Positions 33,801-43,363 of a stretch of 64,000 nucleotides of DNA are shown here, in pieces. Position 1 is the stretch's first letter, and each line of letters opens with the position of its first letter. The stretch is from an uncultured Clostridium sp. (lineage in GTDB: Bacteria; Bacillota; Clostridia; Lachnospirales; Lachnospiraceae). The notes under the pieces were generated by a model, which was not told the DNA's origin, made no database searches, and was given only the letters and a program-made list of their open reading frames with translations. The position numbers and the translations under genes were made by a program. The stretch lies in assembly GCA_900547035.1 (NCBI GenBank), contig URFM01000013.1, forward strand, positions 1-64,000, read 5' to 3'.

Positions 33801-34037
33801 ATGATTCATTTTTTTAAAGACCGCAAAGATCAGGCGGCCACCCGGGTAGAATCCGCCTGGGATCTGGGCGCCCTTCGGAAGGAAATCGAGCGCAGCCGCT
33901 GCGCCATTGACACCGCCCGCAGCAATTTTGAGGAGGTCATCGACCCTACCATGATTGACTGCTATATCTATGAACTGAACGCTGCCCAGCTGCGCTATCA
34001 GTTTCTTCTTCGGAAATTTAAGAGCCGGGAGGCGTAA
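33801..34037 (+). CDS. DUF2508 (YaaL-type) family protein
   Basis: A 78-residue protein with the family core IERSRCAIDTARSNFEEVIDPTMIDCYIYELNAAQLRYQFLLRKFK, all helical and without membrane segments. In other Firmicutes this family is encoded near recR or bofA; here it stands before an alpha-amylase gene, with 26 bases between them. The ATG at 33801 gives MIHFFKDRK; the longer frame upstream has no SD. Function unknown. Confidence 0.82.
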   Translation: MIHFFKDRKDQAATRVESAWDLGALRKEIERSRCAIDTARSNFEEVIDPTMIDCYIYELNAAQLRYQFLLRKFKSREA

Positions 34038-34063
34038 CGCTTCCCGGGAAAGGAGTTTACTTT

Positions 34064-35422
34064 ATGTCTGTTTGGTACGACACAAGCGTATTTTACCATA
34101 TGTATCCCCTGGGTATGACCGGAGCTCCCAGGGACAATCACCCATCTTCCGCTCCGGATGTCTGCCGCTTTTCCCAGCTGGAGGCATGGATTCCTCATAT
34201 CCGCAGCTTAAATTTTAACGCCATTTACATAGGTCCCCTGTTTGAATCCACTTCCCACGGTTACGATACCAGGGATTACCGGAAGGTGGACAGCCGTCTG
34301 GGAACCAACGAAGACTTTCGCCGCTTCGTCTCCCTCTGCCACCGGCAGGGCATCCGTGTGGTGGTGGACGGCGTATTCAACCATACCGGACGGGAGTTTT
34401 TTGCCTTTCAGGATATCATCCGGAACAAGTGGGACTCTCCCTGCAAAGACTGGTACCGGGGAGTCCGTTTTGACGGCCAAAGCCCTTTCGGCGACCCGTT
34501 CTGCTATGATGCCTGGCAAGGACATTTTGAACTGCCCTGCCTGAATCTTCGGAATCCCCAGGTACGGGATTATCTGTTCCGGTGCGTGGATTTCTGGGTT
34601 AAAGAATTTGAGATCGACGGCATCCGCCTGGACTGCGCCAATGTGCTGGATTTTGGCTTTATGGAGGAGCTGCGCCAGGTTACCAGCCGGATGAAAGAGG
34701 ATTTCTGGCTCATGGGAGAGGTAATTCACGGAGATTACGCCCGCTGGATGGGACCCCAAATTCTTCACTCCGTCACCAACTATGAACTCCATAAAAGCAT
34801 ATATTCCGGCTTCAACGACCACAATTTTTTTGAAATCGCCCACAATGTGCGCCGTCTGGAGGCCATCGGGCGGGATCTCTACACCTTTGTGGACAACCAT
34901 GACGAGGACCGCATCGCCAGCAAGCTGACCGACCCGGATCATCTGGCTCCCGTCTATATGTGCCTTTACACCCTGCCCGGAGTCCCTTCCGTCTACTACG
35001 GGGGAGAATGGGCCGTTCAGGGACGGCGGACCAGAACCAGCGATCAGGAGCTGCGGCCTGCCATCTCCCCGGAACAATTTGATCAGCTTCACTGTCCGCT
35101 CACTGATCTGATCGCCCGCTTAGGTGAAATTCACCTCCAGGAAAATGCCTTCTGCAAAGGAGTTTACCGGGAATTATACTTAACCAACCGTCAGTACGCT
35201 TACTCCAGGGAAAATGAGAACAGCCTTGTGGTCACGGCGCTCAATAACGATCCCGCTCCCGCCTCGTTCTCTATCCCCCTGCCTCAGGGAATTACCCAGG
35301 CCCTGCCCCTGATTGGAGAAAAATGGAAAATTTCGACTCCGTCCGTACCCATTGCGGCAGAAAACGGGCGCCTGAATATAACCCTTCCCGGAAACTGGGG
35401 AAATATTTTTAAACTGTTATAA
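34064..35422 (+). CDS. GH13 alpha-amylase family glycosidase
   Basis: A 452-residue cytoplasmic GH13 enzyme. The four conserved regions are seen: VVVDGVFNHTG (Asp102), GIRLDCANV with the nucleophile Asp190, MGEVIHG with acid/base Glu219, and FVDNHDEDR with Asp280. No signal peptide, so it acts on internal oligo- or polysaccharide such as maltodextrin or glycogen fragments. AAAGGAG precedes the ATG. It stands before glgB in the same direction. Specific activity (maltogenic, neopullulanase-like or maltodextrin glucosidase) cannot be set by eye. Confidence 0.92.
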   Translation: MSVWYDTSVFYHMYPLGMTGAPRDNHPSSAPDVCRFSQLEAWIPHIRSLNFNAIYIGPLFESTSHGYDTRDYRKVDSRLGTNEDFRRFVSLCHRQGIRVVVDGVFNHTGREFFAFQDIIRNKWDSPCKDWYRGVRFDGQSPFGDPFCYDAWQGHFELPCLNLRNPQVRDYLFRCVDFWVKEFEIDGIRLDCANVLDFGFMEELRQVTSRMKEDFWLMGEVIHGDYARWMGPQILHSVTNYELHKSIYSGFNDHNFFEIAHNVRRLEAIGRDLYTFVDNHDEDRIASKLTDPDHLAPVYMCLYTLPGVPSVYYGGEWAVQGRRTRTSDQELRPAISPEQFDQLHCPLTDLIARLGEIHLQENAFCKGVYRELYLTNRQYAYSRENENSLVVTALNNDPAPASFSIPLPQGITQALPLIGEKWKISTPSVPIAAENGRLNITLPGNWGNIFKLL

Positions 35423-35493
35423 ATTCAGAACAGCAGCAGTTTCCTGCCGTCCTGAACCATTACAATCTAAAATATAAAAAGGGGAAAATCGCT

Positions 35494-37467
35494 ATGGCAA
35501 AGAACACATCCCGTTCAGCCGACGCTGACGCCAAAAAAAACGCAAAACCAAAAAAATCCCGGGCTGCTGGAACCGCTCCCCGTGAAACCGGCTTCATCAC
35601 AGAGCTGGACCGGTATCTTTTCGGTGCAGGAACACACTATGAAATCTTCGAAAAGCTGGGAGCCCACCCAAAAACATGGAAGGGTACTGAGGGCTACTAC
35701 TTTGCCGTCTGGGCTCCTCATGCCAAGGCAGTCCACCTGACCGGAGATTTTAACGGATGGAACGCCGAAACCCATCCCATGAATCCTCTGTCTACTTCCG
35801 GAATCTGGGAGCTCTTTGTACCAGGCATGAAGGAGGGACAGCTGTACAAATTCGCCGTCACCACTCCCGGCGGACAGGTACTGTTTAAGGCAGACCCCTT
35901 CGCATTTCTGGCGGAATTCCGCCCAGGCACCGCCTCCGTCACCACCGACCTCTCCGGCTTTTCCTGGACCGATGGTGCCTGGATGGAAAAACGGGGCCGG
36001 GAAGACCCCATCAATCATCCCATGAGCATTTATGAGGTCCATCTGGGTTCCTGGAAAAAGAAAAACCGGCCTGAGAAGGACGGGTTTTACACCTATGCCG
36101 AGGCGGCCCATGAACTGTCCGCCTATGTAAAGGAGATGGGCTACACCCACGTGGAACTGATGGGAATTGCGGAGCATCCTCTGGACGCCTCCTGGGGATA
36201 CCAGGTAACCGGATATTTTGCCCCCACTTCCCGTTATGGCACCCCAAAGGAATTGATGTACCTGGTCAACTATCTCCACCGCCAGGGCATTGGCGTTATC
36301 CTGGACTGGGTTCCCGCTCATTTTCCAAAGGATGCCCACGGACTGGCGGATTTCGACGGAGAACCCCTCTACGAGTATGCCGATCCCCGCAAGGGCGAGC
36401 ACCCGGACTGGGGTACCAAAGTATTTGACTATGGAAAAAATGAAGTCAAAGACTTCTTAATCAGCAATGCCGTCTACTGGGTAGAAAAATTCCATGTGGA
36501 CGGCCTGCGGGTAGATGCCGTAGCCTCCATGCTCTATCTGGACTATGGACGCCAGAATGGTCAATGGGTCCCCAACCGTTACGGCGGAAATCAGAACCTG
36601 GAAGCTATCGAATTTTTCAAGCATCTGAATACGGTTCTGAGAGGCCGCAACAGCGGCGCCATGATGATCGCCGAGGAATCCACCGCCTGGCCGAACGTGA
36701 CCAAACATCCCCAGCAAGACGGCCTGGGCTTTACCTTCAAGTGGAATATGGGTTGGATGCACGACTTCCTGGAATACATGAAGCTGGATCCCTATTTCCG
36801 CAAATATAATCATCACCGCATGACCTTTGGTCTTACATATTTTACCAGCGAAAACTATATTCTGGTGCTTTCCCATGATGAGGTAGTCCACCTGAAATGT
36901 TCCATGATTAATAAAATGCCTGGCCTGGGAAAGGACAAATTCTCCAACTTAAAAGCCGGATATACCTTTATGCTGGGACATCCCGGAAAGAAGCTCCTGT
37001 TTATGGGACAGGATTTCGGCCAGTGGCACGAATGGGATGAAAAGGTGGCTCTGGACTGGTATCTGACCAAAGAGGAGGACCACCAGGACCTTCAAATGTA
37101 TGTCCGCGATCTTCTCCATCTGTACCGCCGCTATCCGGCACTTTTCCGGCTGGACAATGACTGGAACGGTTTTCAGTGGGTCAATGCCAACGATGGAGAC
37201 CGCAGTATTTTCAGCTTCATACGAAAAGACGAAACATCCAAGAAAAATCTTTTGTTTGTTATAAATTTCACACCTGTTGCGCGGCCGGACTACCGTGTGG
37301 GCGTGCCAAGACGGGGCAATTATACTCTGCTTCTGGATCAGACCCATGGGGCATATAAGCTGAAAGAAGCGCCAGTTTTCAAAGCTTCAAAGGGAGAATG
37401 CGACGGACAGCCCTATTCTATCGCCTATCCTCTGGCTCCTTACGGCACTGGTATTTTCCGTTTCTGA
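35494..37467 (+). CDS. glgB: 1,4-alpha-glucan branching enzyme
   Basis: A 657-residue GH13_9 branching enzyme with a CBM48 domain (VWAPHAKAVHLTGDFNGWN near residue 72) ahead of the catalytic barrel. Catalytic residues: Asp341 in GLRVDAVASMLYLDYGR, Glu394 in MIAEESTAWP and Asp462 in SHDEVVH. It forms alpha-1,6 branches in glycogen. The first ~35 residues are Lys/Ala-rich and look like a disordered extension. AAAGGGG precedes the ATG. Other glg genes are not in the window, so glycogen synthesis is split across the genome. Confidence 0.96.
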   Translation: MAKNTSRSADADAKKNAKPKKSRAAGTAPRETGFITELDRYLFGAGTHYEIFEKLGAHPKTWKGTEGYYFAVWAPHAKAVHLTGDFNGWNAETHPMNPLSTSGIWELFVPGMKEGQLYKFAVTTPGGQVLFKADPFAFLAEFRPGTASVTTDLSGFSWTDGAWMEKRGREDPINHPMSIYEVHLGSWKKKNRPEKDGFYTYAEAAHELSAYVKEMGYTHVELMGIAEHPLDASWGYQVTGYFAPTSRYGTPKELMYLVNYLHRQGIGVILDWVPAHFPKDAHGLADFDGEPLYEYADPRKGEHPDWGTKVFDYGKNEVKDFLISNAVYWVEKFHVDGLRVDAVASMLYLDYGRQNGQWVPNRYGGNQNLEAIEFFKHLNTVLRGRNSGAMMIAEESTAWPNVTKHPQQDGLGFTFKWNMGWMHDFLEYMKLDPYFRKYNHHRMTFGLTYFTSENYILVLSHDEVVHLKCSMINKMPGLGKDKFSNLKAGYTFMLGHPGKKLLFMGQDFGQWHEWDEKVALDWYLTKEEDHQDLQMYVRDLLHLYRRYPALFRLDNDWNGFQWVNANDGDRSIFSFIRKDETSKKNLLFVINFTPVARPDYRVGVPRRGNYTLLLDQTHGAYKLKEAPVFKASKGECDGQPYSIAYPLAPYGTGIFRF

Positions 37468-37514
37468 CAAAAGAAAAGGGGAAAGTATGTTAAATTTTTG
37501 TCAAATAGCATCTG

Positions 37515-37534
37515 TACATTTTTCCCAAAATGTA
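37515..37534. promoter_or_regulatory. Dyad in the upstream region of the kinase-like gene
   Basis: TACATTTT-TCCC-AAAATGTA, perfect 8-bp arms. A weak promoter, TGTACA (37513-37518) with TAGAAT 17 bases on, overlaps it, so it may be an operator. A second hairpin, TAACTG...CAGTTA enclosing TCCGGA/TCCGGA, lies at 37578-37608 and lacks a T-run. Confidence 0.45.
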
Positions 37535-37639
37535 GTAGAATAAGGCCATGCAGCATGGTAATCACGACTATGGCATATAACTGTTCCGGAAAGTCTCCGG
37601 AGCAGTTATCGTATAATGTTTTGGAAGGAGCGTAATTTT

Positions 37640-38389
37640 ATGGCGAAGCAGTTAATCTCAAGCAGCAGCACAAAAAGCGTATACCGCGACGGCAATGTTG
37701 CAATCAAGGAATTCTGCGAAGGATTCCCCAAGGCCGAGGTTTTAAATGAGGCCCTGTGCAATGCCCGTGTAGAGGATCTTCCGGGACTTCATGTTCCCAA
37801 GATTCTGGGAGTTTCCGTAGTGGACGGCAAATGGTCCATTATGAAGGAGTACATTGAAGGCAAGACCTTAGAGCAGCTGATGGAAGAAAATCCGGACAAA
37901 ACTCAGGAGTACATGGAGCAGATGGTTGATCTGCAGCTGGAGATTCACTCCAAAGCCTGCCCTCTGTTAAACAAATTGAAAGAGAAAACCATCCGCGCCC
38001 TGAATGAGGAGCCGGAGCTGGACGAAAGCACCCGCTATGAGCTTCTGACCAGACTGGATGGTATGCCCAAACACACGAAGCTGTGCCACGGCGATTTCTC
38101 TCCTTCCAACATCATTGTTCAGGAAGACGGAACCATGTACGTCATCGACTGGGTTCACGCAGCTCAGGGTAATGCCAGCGCCGACGTAGCCAGAACTTAT
38201 CTGCTGTTAAGCTTAAAGGACAGTAAGCTGGCTGATCTCTACATGGATCTGTTCTGTGAGAAAACCGACACGGACAAGCGCTATGTTCAGGGATGGCTGC
38301 CCATCGTGGCCGCAGCTCAGCTGGTAAAGAAGCGTCCCGAAGAGAAGGAACTTCTGGAGAAGTGGATCAATGTGTTCCCATATCAGTAA
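37640..38389 (+). CDS. Aminoglycoside/choline kinase-like phosphotransferase
   Basis: A 249-residue APH-fold kinase. The catalytic loop is LCHGDFSPSNIIV near residue 152 with Asp in HGD, and the metal-binding Asp in MYVIDWVHAAQGN near 172. The ATP-binding N-lobe Lys is likely in VAIKEFCEGF. Such proteins phosphorylate small hydroxyl compounds (choline, thiamine, amino sugars) and only rarely drugs. AAGGAG lies 9 bases before the ATG at 37640; the longer frame to 37616 starts inside that leader. Single-gene unit ended by the hairpin at 38396-38443. Confidence 0.85.
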   Translation: MAKQLISSSSTKSVYRDGNVAIKEFCEGFPKAEVLNEALCNARVEDLPGLHVPKILGVSVVDGKWSIMKEYIEGKTLEQLMEENPDKTQEYMEQMVDLQLEIHSKACPLLNKLKEKTIRALNEEPELDESTRYELLTRLDGMPKHTKLCHGDFSPSNIIVQEDGTMYVIDWVHAAQGNASADVARTYLLLSLKDSKLADLYMDLFCEKTDTDKRYVQGWLPIVAAAQLVKKRPEEKELLEKWINVFPYQ

Positions 38390-38395
38390 ATGATA

Positions 38396-38443
38396 AAAAG
38401 GCTGCGGAATCGGCTGAACCTGCCCGATCCGCAGTCTTTTTTA
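38396..38443. terminator. Bidirectional terminator
   Basis: CTGCGGA/TCCGCAG plus TCGG/CCGA with one bulged A, A-run before and T-run after. It separates the kinase-like gene from the convergent histidine kinase gene. Confidence 0.85.
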
Positions 38444-38503
38444 TATCAACGTTTGTTTTGGCCCCTGTTTTCCCGCCATCCTGAACTGCTGCATGTCTTC
38501 CAT

Positions 38504-40861
38504 TCATTCTGCCTCAGCGGCAGTTTCTTCCTCCCTCTGCTCCTGCTCTTCATATTCTTCCAGGGTCGTCCATTTCACCGGGAAGGCCACCTCTGCCTTA
38601 AACAGGTCTCCGTCAATGGACAGAGTAAATGTGCCGTTCTGAAGCTTAGTCAGACTCTGGGCAATAGACAGGCCCAAACCGCTTCCTTCCGTGGTTCTGG
38701 CCACGTCGCCCCGCACAAATCTCTCCGTCAGCTCATCTGCCGAGATATTTAAAGGATTCTCCGATACGTTTTTAATCGTAAAAATCGCCTTTCCGTCCCT
38801 CTGCGCCACATCCACATAAATTCTGCTGTTCTGCATGGCATACTTATAAGCATTGTTGTAGAGGTTTTCCAGAATCCGCCAAAGCCTGCGGCCATCCGCC
38901 CGGATCAGAACCGGATTTTTGGGCAGACTGGAAACCAGTTCCAGGTGACGGGTAGCGAATTTCTCCTCGAACTCCCCGTTGGTCTGCCAAACCAGCTCTA
39001 CCACATCAATATCCTGAATATCCAGCTTCAGATTGCCGGAACTGGCCTTAGAAGCTTCCACCAAATCCTCTGTCAGATTCTTCAGGCGCTGGGATTTCTG
39101 ATCCAAAACCTCCAGATAACCTTGAATTTTGGGATCCTGGATATTTTCCCGCTTGATTAAATCCACATAATTGATAATTGAGGTCAATGGCGTTTTAATA
39201 TCGTGAGATACGTTGGTAATCAAATCCGTTTTCAGCCTCTCACTTTTCACCTGTTCCTTTAACGCCGCTTCCAGGCCGGTTCCAATACTGTTGATATGCT
39301 CTCCCATGGCCCTTTCCTTGCCTCTCAGCTGGCTCAAATCCATCTGGTAGCTGGTATTGCCCTGGGAAATATTGCGGATCGCATCGTCCAGCAAATCCAT
39401 CTGTACCGACTTGGAGAACATCCGATGGAAAACCAGAATATCCGTACCTGCCAAAAGAGCCGCCATAATCAGAAAAGTAATATCCTGGTCCAGGCCTCTT
39501 TCCTGTTCTGTCCAAATTACCAGCATACCCCAAATCAGAAAAATATTCACAGCCAGAACCGCCAGAAATGCCATCGCCATTCCCACCGCGAAGGTGGACC
39601 GATTCCGGTACTCTCTCAAAGCTTCATACGCCCTGCGGATCAGGCTGTTGCTCCATAGCTGTCCCGCCTTGTAGCGCCTCACCGCGCCGAAAAGGCAAAG
39701 CACCGTACAGCCGTAAATAACCAAAAGCTTCACCAGCTTAATCCAATAAGCCCATTGTTCCTGGGTGAAGGCCATGGAAATCAGATGACTGGCCACAAAC
39801 CTTCCCATATAAACACAGACCAGAACTAAAACCGCCCAGGCCAAAACCGCCAGCTCCGTGTAAATTTCATCAAAAGGATAAAGACGAACCTTCCGGCTTC
39901 CCTCTTTCTCATGCCCGGACATCACCACCATTCCCAGAATCGTGGTCACCGCTCCCAGACAGCCCGCCGCTAAGCCTACGCTTCCCAGAAGGAAATGGCT
40001 TCTGGAGTCCAAATATGCCTGCGCTTCCTGCGCATAAGGGTCATCGTATGGATAACTGGTATCGATGGAAAGCATCATATAATAGCGATTGTTCCCAAAA
40101 GGATTCCAGATCTCCAGATAAGGGGCCGCATTGGCCGGGATCTCCTCCAAATTGCTCTCCATCCGGATGGAATCTCCGGGAATATAAACATATTTTCCCT
40201 CCTCCCGCATGGCTTCCAATGTCATATCCGGTACATTGGTATAGGTCTTTTCCTCTCCGTCATCGCTGCGGTATACAATGCGGAAATGAAAGTTCGTCGG
40301 ATTTTCAATGTAATTATGTGAAATGGAATAATAATCTCCCAGCCGTCCCAGCACTTCAAATGCCAGCTCCTCCTTGGTCATCCGGTCCCCATAAAATTCC
40401 GGATCCAGAAAATTGGGATTATAGGTCTGCCAATCAACCGTCAGCTCCATATCGTCGTCATTGTCCATGGAAACCGGGCTGCCCTTAACCGTAAAATTTT
40501 CGTCCAGATAGTATCCCCTGCGCTTGGCATATCGGATAATATCATCCAGCGTCAGAGTTTCGCTGTAACCGGGGCCGTCGCTGACCCCCACCACAACCTT
40601 GTTCAGATCCAGTTCCCCATTGGTTTCAAATACGTCTTTGTATCCAATATAGGTGAAAATTTTATCAATATCCTCTGACAGCAGGAGATGGAACTGCTCC
40701 GTATCCTCATATTCTTCCTTGTGCAGCCAGGAAATCCCCTTTCCAAAATCAGAATTCAGATACATGGCGCTGAAACCCGCGGCCGCAATCAGCACAAACA
40801 ATACATGGAGAATGGTCAGAACAATCTTCTTATTCCGATACCTTTTCACTTCCTGATCCAT
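38504..40861 (-). CDS. Orphan sensor histidine kinase with large extracytoplasmic domain
   Basis: A 785-residue kinase. A helix at about 12-34 precedes a roughly 250-residue extracytoplasmic domain. Five or so further helices follow (about 290-470). The HisKA box is NVSHDIKTPLTSIINYVDL (His553). HATPase_c has LWRILENLYNNAYKYA and EGSGLGLSIAQSLT. The tail is Glu-rich. No response regulator lies beside it, so its partner is encoded elsewhere. It starts 20 bases after the apt stop and is probably cotranscribed. Ligand unknown. Confidence 0.9.
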   Translation of the reverse strand: MDQEVKRYRNKKIVLTILHVLFVLIAAAGFSAMYLNSDFGKGISWLHKEEYEDTEQFHLLLSEDIDKIFTYIGYKDVFETNGELDLNKVVVGVSDGPGYSETLTLDDIIRYAKRRGYYLDENFTVKGSPVSMDNDDDMELTVDWQTYNPNFLDPEFYGDRMTKEELAFEVLGRLGDYYSISHNYIENPTNFHFRIVYRSDDGEEKTYTNVPDMTLEAMREEGKYVYIPGDSIRMESNLEEIPANAAPYLEIWNPFGNNRYYMMLSIDTSYPYDDPYAQEAQAYLDSRSHFLLGSVGLAAGCLGAVTTILGMVVMSGHEKEGSRKVRLYPFDEIYTELAVLAWAVLVLVCVYMGRFVASHLISMAFTQEQWAYWIKLVKLLVIYGCTVLCLFGAVRRYKAGQLWSNSLIRRAYEALREYRNRSTFAVGMAMAFLAVLAVNIFLIWGMLVIWTEQERGLDQDITFLIMAALLAGTDILVFHRMFSKSVQMDLLDDAIRNISQGNTSYQMDLSQLRGKERAMGEHINSIGTGLEAALKEQVKSERLKTDLITNVSHDIKTPLTSIINYVDLIKRENIQDPKIQGYLEVLDQKSQRLKNLTEDLVEASKASSGNLKLDIQDIDVVELVWQTNGEFEEKFATRHLELVSSLPKNPVLIRADGRRLWRILENLYNNAYKYAMQNSRIYVDVAQRDGKAIFTIKNVSENPLNISADELTERFVRGDVARTTEGSGLGLSIAQSLTKLQNGTFTLSIDGDLFKAEVAFPVKWTTLEEYEEQEQREEETAAEAE

Positions 40862-40881
40862 AGTTTCTCCGTTCCGGCATA

Positions 40882-41406
40882 CTATTTGCCTTCATAAATA
40901 ATGGCAGACTCCACCTCATAATCTTTAAGCCGTTCCCGTCCTTTCAGGCCGGCCAGCTCCATCACAAAGCAGATTTTTACCACCTGTCCTCCCAGCTCCT
41001 GTACCAGGCGGATAATCGCCTCCGTAGTTCCTCCGGTAGCAATCAAATCGTCTACAATCACTACCTTCTGCCCCGGTCGGATGGCATCCTTGTGAATCTC
41101 AATCTCCGCCGTACCATACTCCAGATCGTACTGAGCGGTGATCGTCTCGCAGGGCAGCTTCCCTTTTTTGCGCACCGGCACAAAACCCTTATGGCACAAA
41201 TATGCCACCGGTACGCCAAAAATAAATCCGCGGGATTCCGGCCCTACCACCAGGTCAAAATCCTTATCCTTCACCATATTCGTCAGGCTGTCCACCGCCA
41301 GGGCCAGGCCGTCCGCATCCTGTAAAATCGTAGTCACATCCCGGAAAATGATTCCCGGCTCCGGAAAATCCGGTATGCTTCTTACATATTCTTCTAATTT
41401 TTTCAT
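40882..41406 (-). CDS. apt: Adenine phosphoribosyltransferase
   Basis: A 174-residue type I phosphoribosyltransferase converting adenine plus PRPP to AMP. The start MKKLEEYVRSIPDFPEPGIIFRDVT is typical, and the PRPP loop VVIVDDLIATGGTTEA lies near residue 120. VGPESRGFIFGVPVAY near 60 is also diagnostic. The frame runs to 41562, but the ATG at 41406 has AAAGG upstream and gives family length. Recycles the adenine released by the MTA/SAH nucleosidase encoded at 10810-11508. Confidence 0.96.
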   Translation of the reverse strand: MKKLEEYVRSIPDFPEPGIIFRDVTTILQDADGLALAVDSLTNMVKDKDFDLVVGPESRGFIFGVPVAYLCHKGFVPVRKKGKLPCETITAQYDLEYGTAEIEIHKDAIRPGQKVVIVDDLIATGGTTEAIIRLVQELGGQVVKICFVMELAGLKGRERLKDYEVESAIIYEGK

Positions 41407-41506
41407 ATTTATCGTTTTCCTTTCTGTCCCTGCAATGAGGGCGATCGCGCAATCAATACCTGCCCTCTTATTATACTTGCTTCTTTCTTTGCTGTAAAGC
41501 CGCCGA

Positions 41507-41535
41507 TTGCAACCATCCCCGGGATGTGATAGACT
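41507..41535 (+). promoter_or_regulatory. Promoter of the esterase-like gene
   Basis: TTGCAA (41507-41512), 17-bp spacer, TAGACT (41530-41535), with AAGGAGG and the start codon about 35 bases downstream. Confidence 0.65.
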
Positions 41536-41573
41536 AGGGGCAGAAATAATGCAGTGAACCAAGGAGGCTTCCT

Positions 41574-42413
41574 ATGAATATCCAACATTTTCCCATTTCC
41601 GTAACAGAAAAACAGTGCGGCCACGTCTGCGAACATCCTCAGGCAGACCTGACCGCGTATCTTTTAGATCCTATGGAGGAAACAAAGGACCGGCTCCGTC
41701 CGGCAGTGGTGATCTGTCCCGGCGGAGGCTACAACCATGTATCCCAGCGGGAGGACCAGCCGGTAGCGATGGAATACCTGGCTATGGGCTGCCAGGTATT
41801 TGTACTCCACTACAGTGTGGCGCCGGACAGGTTTCCCCGGGCTCTTATGGAACTGGCCCTGTCCGTAGATCTGATCCGGAAAAACAGCCGCAGCTGGCAG
41901 ATTGATCCAAACCGCATTTTGGTGTCCGGCTTTTCCGCCGGAGGACACCTGGCCTGCAGTCTGGGCGTGTTCTGGGACAAGGACTTCCTCTTTGGCCCCA
42001 TTGAAAAAGGGCCGGAAAACATCCGGCCCAATGGACTGATTCTCTGCTATCCGGTCATCACTTCCGGAGAGTATGCCCACCGCGGGTCCGTAGAAACCCT
42101 GCTGGGCCCGCAGCAGCTGGACAATGAGGAAATGGTCCGACTCTTTTCTCTGGAAAACCAGGTGGGGCCCCAGGTACCGCCGGTATTTTTATGGCATACC
42201 TGGACCGACCAGACCGTTCCGGTAGAAAACAGTCTTCTTCTGGCTTCTGCCCTGAGAAAGCATGGCATCAGCCTGGAGATGCACATCTACCCAAGAGGCA
42301 TCCACGGTCTGTCCACCGCTTCCCATGAGGTGGAAGGCAGAGATGGAAGATACTACGAGCCCTCCTGTCAAAGCTGGCTGCCGCTGGTTAAAACCTGGCT
42401 GGAATCCTTTTAA
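41574..42413 (+). CDS. Alpha/beta hydrolase, acetyl-esterase/xylanase-esterase-like
   Basis: A 279-residue hydrolase without signal peptide. It has CPGGGYNHVSQRE (oxyanion HGGG-like block near residue 48), the nucleophile GFSAGGHLA (Ser near 121), the acid in HTWTDQTVPVEN near 208 and the His in YPRGIHGLS near 240. This arrangement fits the BD-FAE/acetyl xylan esterase-like family acting on acetylated sugars in the cytoplasm. AAGGAGG precedes the ATG. A single transcription unit, convergent with the lipoprotein gene. Confidence 0.88.
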   Translation: MNIQHFPISVTEKQCGHVCEHPQADLTAYLLDPMEETKDRLRPAVVICPGGGYNHVSQREDQPVAMEYLAMGCQVFVLHYSVAPDRFPRALMELALSVDLIRKNSRSWQIDPNRILVSGFSAGGHLACSLGVFWDKDFLFGPIEKGPENIRPNGLILCYPVITSGEYAHRGSVETLLGPQQLDNEEMVRLFSLENQVGPQVPPVFLWHTWTDQTVPVENSLLLASALRKHGISLEMHIYPRGIHGLSTASHEVEGRDGRYYEPSCQSWLPLVKTWLESF

Positions 42414-42440
42414 GGGGACGGAGCGCTCTGCAAAAGCCGC

Positions 42441-43160
42441 TCAGTCGTCCCAGCCCAGACGCTCCAGGCTGTCCTCTAACAGCTCCTCCTTTACATCCAG
42501 TTCCTCCTCCAGGCTGATATTCTCCTGCATGGCGGTTATGAAATCCTCCCGGCTGATTTCTCCGTTCCGGTACTGCAGCTTCAGCTGGCTTTCCTGACTT
42601 TCCTGGTCATTCTTTTGACTATTAACCTGGGATAGCTGGTCCAGAAGGCTCTGAATATCTCCCTGGGGGATTTCCATGGTCTGGTAGTAATACATTTCCA
42701 CCATATCCTCCAGCATCTCCTCCTGACGGTCCAGTTCCCGCTTCTGATCCCTCAGCGCCGTTCTCTGGCTCTGAAAGGACGGTTCATCCATGGAGCCCAC
42801 CCGGTAGGCAGCCTCCAGATTGCTGATTTCAATTTCAATGGCATCCTGTTCCGCCTTAACCCGGCAGTAGGTGTCCTGATCCTGCTGCGGGTCCCCGGAA
42901 GCAGTGGGATATGAGGTCTGGGCTGTTTCCGAGGGGGCTGCTGCTGTCCCCGCTGTGGTTTCTGCTGCCGTCACCGTTTCCTCCCCCGTCCTGTCTCCGC
43001 TTTCCGTTCCTCCAGCTGAGGTGGAAGAAACTGTTTCCTGAACAGTCTGCACCTGGGCGGTGGTGGCCGCAATCGGCTGGGTCATACCGGTAGACTGTCC
43101 CTGTCCGCAGGCAGTAAGCAGAACTGCCGCGGCTGCTCCTGTTAAAATAAAACGCTTCAT
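42441..43160 (-). CDS. Lipoprotein with coiled-coil C-terminal half
   Basis: A 239-residue protein starting MKRFILTGAAAAVLLTACGQ: signal peptide and lipobox LLTACG with lipidated Cys at 17. A Thr/Ser/Ala/Glu-rich linker (about 25-90) follows, then a charged, Gln-rich helical region (about 95-235) likely to form coiled coil. AAGGAGG lies 10 bases before the ATG at 43160; the longer frame was rejected. No family recognised. It sits on the outer face of the membrane. Confidence 0.8.
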   Translation of the reverse strand: MKRFILTGAAAAVLLTACGQGQSTGMTQPIAATTAQVQTVQETVSSTSAGGTESGDRTGEETVTAAETTAGTAAAPSETAQTSYPTASGDPQQDQDTYCRVKAEQDAIEIEISNLEAAYRVGSMDEPSFQSQRTALRDQKRELDRQEEMLEDMVEMYYYQTMEIPQGDIQSLLDQLSQVNSQKNDQESQESQLKLQYRNGEISREDFITAMQENISLEEELDVKEELLEDSLERLGWDD

Positions 43161-43363
43161 AAAATGTATTCCTCCTTGGTTTGTGAAATGTATTTCATCA
43201 AATGCTGATATCATTTATGATTCTATCTTACTCCATTAAAATTAAAATTACATTAAAAAATATAGCCAAAAAACAACGTTTTTACGTTATTTTGTTACTT
43301 TCTTGTTGCCAATAGACTAATTTATACTCATGGGAAACCGAAGGGAATCCCACGTTTTACTTA

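Noticed and set aside
37578..37608. Hairpin before the kinase-like gene as a terminator
   Set aside because: Thirteen paired positions with one wobble but followed by TCGTATAATG rather than a T-run.
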